Shown here in pieces: positions 61,839 through 64,000 of a stretch of DNA of 64,000 nt (the first letter of the stretch is position 1; each line of letters starts with the position of its first letter). Made by a program: the position numbers and the translations under genes. This stretch comes from Streptomyces sp. NBC_00335 (GTDB lineage Bacteria; Actinomycetota; Actinomycetes; Streptomycetales; Streptomycetaceae): contig NZ_CP108006.1 in assembly GCF_036127095.1 (NCBI RefSeq), positions 8,485,501 through 8,549,500 of the forward strand, given 5' to 3'. The notes under the pieces were generated by a model that was not told the DNA's origin, did not search any database, and saw nothing but the letters and a program-made list of their open reading frames with translations.

Positions 61839-63010
61839 GACGCGCCGGCCAGGAAGCCGCTCATGCTGACGCGCCCCGCGTAGACGCCCATGAACCGCTG
61901 GGCCCGCTCGGGTTGGTGCTGGGCCACCCGCAGGACGTCGAGCAGCGGCTGTGGCACCTCCCAGGCAGCGAACGCCGCGTTGGTCTCGAACGCGTCGGTG
62001 GTGCGCCGGTCGCGCTCGGCGGCGTAGGCGGACACCGCCCGGTCCAGCGCCCGGGAGTCCTCGCCCAGCTCCCGCGACACCAGGTCCGCGAGCAGTTCAG
62101 CCTGCGCGAAGGCGTCACCGATGCCGTGCGCGCTCGCGGGGTCCCTCGTATGCCCGGCATCACCGACCAGGCCCCAGCCCGGGCCCGCCGAATCACGGTA
62201 GAAGTTCGCCAGGTCTCCCGCGCCCACGATCCGCCCGTGCTGCTCACCGGAGGTGAGCGCCGCGTCGATCTCGGGCGCGAGCTCGGCCACCGTCGCACGG
62301 AAATGGCGGTCGAGGTCCTGCTTGACCTCCTCGAAGCGGGAGCGGGACCAGCCGACGACCACACAGTGCTGCCCGTGGTGGGTCGGGAAGGCCACCGCCG
62401 CCTGGCCGTCGCGGACGAAGACCTGCGATCCCTTGTCCGCCAGCCCGCTCCAGTACCCGTAGAACAGGCAGCTGATGACCCCGAGGTCGCGGTAGGTCCG
62501 CGCACCGACGGCACGGGCGAACGGCGAATGCTTGCCGTCGGCGCCGATCACCAGCCGCGCCCGCGCCGTGGACGTCCGCCCGCCGGAGGTGAAGGTCACC
62601 CCGGCGATCCGCCCCTCGTGCTCCACAGGGCTCTGGAAGGAGCATCCGGGCCGGAACTCCGCTCCCGCCGCTCCCGCGGCCTCCACGAGAAGCGAGTCCA
62701 AGACGGTCCGGCGTGGAGCGACGCAGGAGGTCACACGGCCGGCCGGCAGCGGGGCGGAGCGCACCACCACGTCGTCCGCCAGATGGAAGGACATCTCCTG
62801 GATCGGGGGGCATCCGGTGGACATCAGGGGCTCCAGCAGCCCCCAGTCGTCGAGATGAGCGGCGCCCGCCGGGTGCAGGAAATGCGTCGAGACGGTGTCA
62901 CTGGGGAAGGCGGCTCGGTCCAGCAGCAGCACACGGGCGCCTGACCGGGCGAGGAGCATGGCCGTGGAAGAGCCGGCACAGCGGGCTCCGATGAGGATGA
63001 CGTCGTACAC
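61835..63010 (-). CDS. FAD-dependent monooxygenase/oxidoreductase
   Basis: About 391 residues from GTG 63010 (MYDVILIGARCAGSSTAML). I prefer this start because AAAGG sits about nine bases upstream and the family begins right at the FAD strand; the frame is open further back. Motifs: dinucleotide fold ILIGARCAGSSTAMLLARSG, LLLDRAAFPSDTVSTHF, ARLVIGADGKHSPFARAVGA, and the second FAD site GLVGDAGHTRDPASAHGIGD. This DTxSTH-type group includes tailoring hydroxylases and reductases. First gene of the three-gene operon. Confidence 0.9.
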   Translation of the reverse strand: MYDVILIGARCAGSSTAMLLARSGARVLLLDRAAFPSDTVSTHFLHPAGAAHLDDWGLLEPLMSTGCPPIQEMSFHLADDVVVRSAPLPAGRVTSCVAPRRTVLDSLLVEAAGAAGAEFRPGCSFQSPVEHEGRIAGVTFTSGGRTSTARARLVIGADGKHSPFARAVGARTYRDLGVISCLFYGYWSGLADKGSQVFVRDGQAAVAFPTHHGQHCVVVGWSRSRFEEVKQDLDRHFRATVAELAPEIDAALTSGEQHGRIVGAGDLANFYRDSAGPGWGLVGDAGHTRDPASAHGIGDAFAQAELLADLVSRELGEDSRALDRAVSAYAAERDRRTTDAFETNAAFAAWEVPQPLLDVLRVAQHQPERAQRFMGVYAGRVSMSGFLAGAS

Positions 63011-63389
63011 GAGCTGGGCCTTTGCAGCTGGAGAGACTGTGCCGATTGTTCTGGAATGAAACCGGTTGCGAGCTGTCGGCCGCAATCACCCGTTCAGGGG
63101 TGAGGGGAGTGAAATGAAGCGCCGCGGGCCCATCGTCGGCACAGGGCGGATCGACGGGACCTACAGCCCGATGGTGGCGCGCCGGAGCGGTGCGAACACC
63201 ACGTAAGGCCCTGATGCGCCCCTTTCATCGAGCAGTTGCTCGATGGGGCAGGCCTGCGGCGTGCCCACCCCGAGCCGCGGCGATCCGACGCCGTATCCGC
63301 ACGGGCACTTGCGGGGAGTCCAGCGTGGCGAGCTGCCCGTGAGCAAGCTGACGACGCCTGGATTGACCTGGAGTCCTGCTACCGCGCCC

Positions 63390-63524
63390 GGCGGGGAGAA
63401 GGCCTACGTCAACCGGACGAAGGACCAGATCAAGGACGCCCCGGAGTACGACGCGGCCAGACAGGCCGGCGAGTCCGACTGCCTGGAGCGGTCCGGCCGG
63501 TACTACGGCCAGCCCCACAGCTAG
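63390..63524 (+). pseudogene. PRC-barrel protein C-terminal fragment
   Basis: The plus strand encodes GGEKAYVNRTKDQIKDAPEY then DAARQAGESDCLERSGRYYG and a stop. This matches the end of Streptomyces PRC-barrel (photosystem reaction centre-like) proteins (VDRTKDQIKDAPEFD...GGYYG). The barrel itself and the start are missing. 63011-63389 and 63525-64000 show no gene. Confidence 0.6.
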
Positions 63525-63813
63525 GCGGCGGAGGTCACGCGGGCGCCCGGAAGCCTCCCGCCTCCGCGGGCCGGTGCCCTGGGATGACAGAGGGGCGCCC
63601 GTCCGGTGTCCGCCGTGTCTGACGGCAGCCGCCGGCTCCGCGCGCGTGGTGCGCTGCACTGCTCCGGCCGACGCCTTCCCGTCCGTACTGGTGCCGGTAC
63701 CGGCTGCGGAGGGAGGGAGAAGGCACGGCAGGCGGCCGACTCGTTCAGTGGTCCGGGGCGGGCGCCGTGGCCGTGGCGGATCGCGGCGCGCTCGAACGGG
63801 CTTCGCGTCTCCC

Positions 63814-63851
63814 GCAGGCAGGCGGGCAGGCGGGCAGGCGGGCAGGCGAGC
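63814..63851. repeat. GGCAGGCG tandem repeat
   Basis: About four consecutive copies of GGCAGGCG/GCAGGCGG in otherwise non-coding DNA near the window end. Confidence 0.85.
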
Positions 63852-64000
63852 ACAGCGCGCCGAGGATGCGCATCTGTCCAAGGGGGTCATCGGAGCCACT
63901 TGGACGTTCCTTACGGACCGCAGCCACGCTCCGCCCGCCGACCGTCTTGGCCGGAGTGGCCCCGACCCCGCGCGCTCGGCGATACCGCGGTGCTACACGC

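Overview
The window is high-GC, densely coded DNA with GTG and TTG starts next to ATG, GTGA/ATGA gene overlaps, snapalysin-type, DUF4253, MpaB, mycosin and PQQ-repeat kinase genes. This points to a Streptomyces or close relative. At least a dozen broken genes and decayed insertion sequences, plus many short GC-rich tandem repeats, suggest an accessory or chromosome-arm region rather than the core. I saw no tRNA, rRNA or CRISPR array.

Layout. 1-7.5 kb: a frameshifted gene at the edge, a secreted beta-helix protein, a small membrane protein, a DUF4253 protein, a secreted FG-GAP protein and a tiny membrane protein. 7.6-12.7 kb: an ATPase-fold protein, an MMPL exporter and a NarL-type two-component pair separated by a perfect hairpin. 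13-18.3 kb: a second FG-GAP protein, a Ser/Thr kinase with a PQQ propeller and a snapalysin-like protease. 18.4-25 kb: three more kinase-PQQ genes on the minus strand; the middle one has lost every catalytic motif and overlaps the next gene. 25.4-26.2 kb: a methyltransferase.

26.4-36.1 kb is the most striking block and looks like an immunity/cell-death locus. It has a NACHT NTPase with a long HEAT array, a divergent 54-residue membrane protein, and a putative operon of an alpha/beta hydrolase followed by a 1441-residue caspase-STAND-WD40 protein. 36.2-45.3 kb mixes remnants (quinone reductase, TipA-type MerR, ISL3) with a GNAT acetyltransferase, two related HEAT proteins, and an SPFH plus NAD-kinase-like operon whose promoter lies inside two identical-format palindromes. 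45.3-46.6 kb is an apparently complete IS5-type element with CTAG target duplications, a slippery frameshift transposase and a small extra ORF. 46.8-52.4 kb holds a lipoprotein, decayed recombinase and ISL3 sequences, a TetR/MpaB pair with a palindromic operator, an IS110 remnant and a frameshifted CYTH gene. 52.5-55.3 kb encodes a mycosin-type protease and a PQQ-like lipoprotein. 56.7-58.7 kb is a divergent aminotransferase/HxlR pair. 59.3-63.0 kb is a three-gene operon (FAD monooxygenase, VAO-type flavoprotein, formyltransferase) resembling a small tailoring cluster. The last kilobase holds only a PRC-barrel fragment and repeats.

Working together: the kinase-PQQ set looks like membrane signalling modules with exported propellers. 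The MMPL/two-component triad looks like a regulated export unit. The caspase-STAND and NACHT genes look like NTP-dependent sensors with proteolytic, lipolytic or membrane effectors. All functions come from motifs read by eye; no database search was possible.
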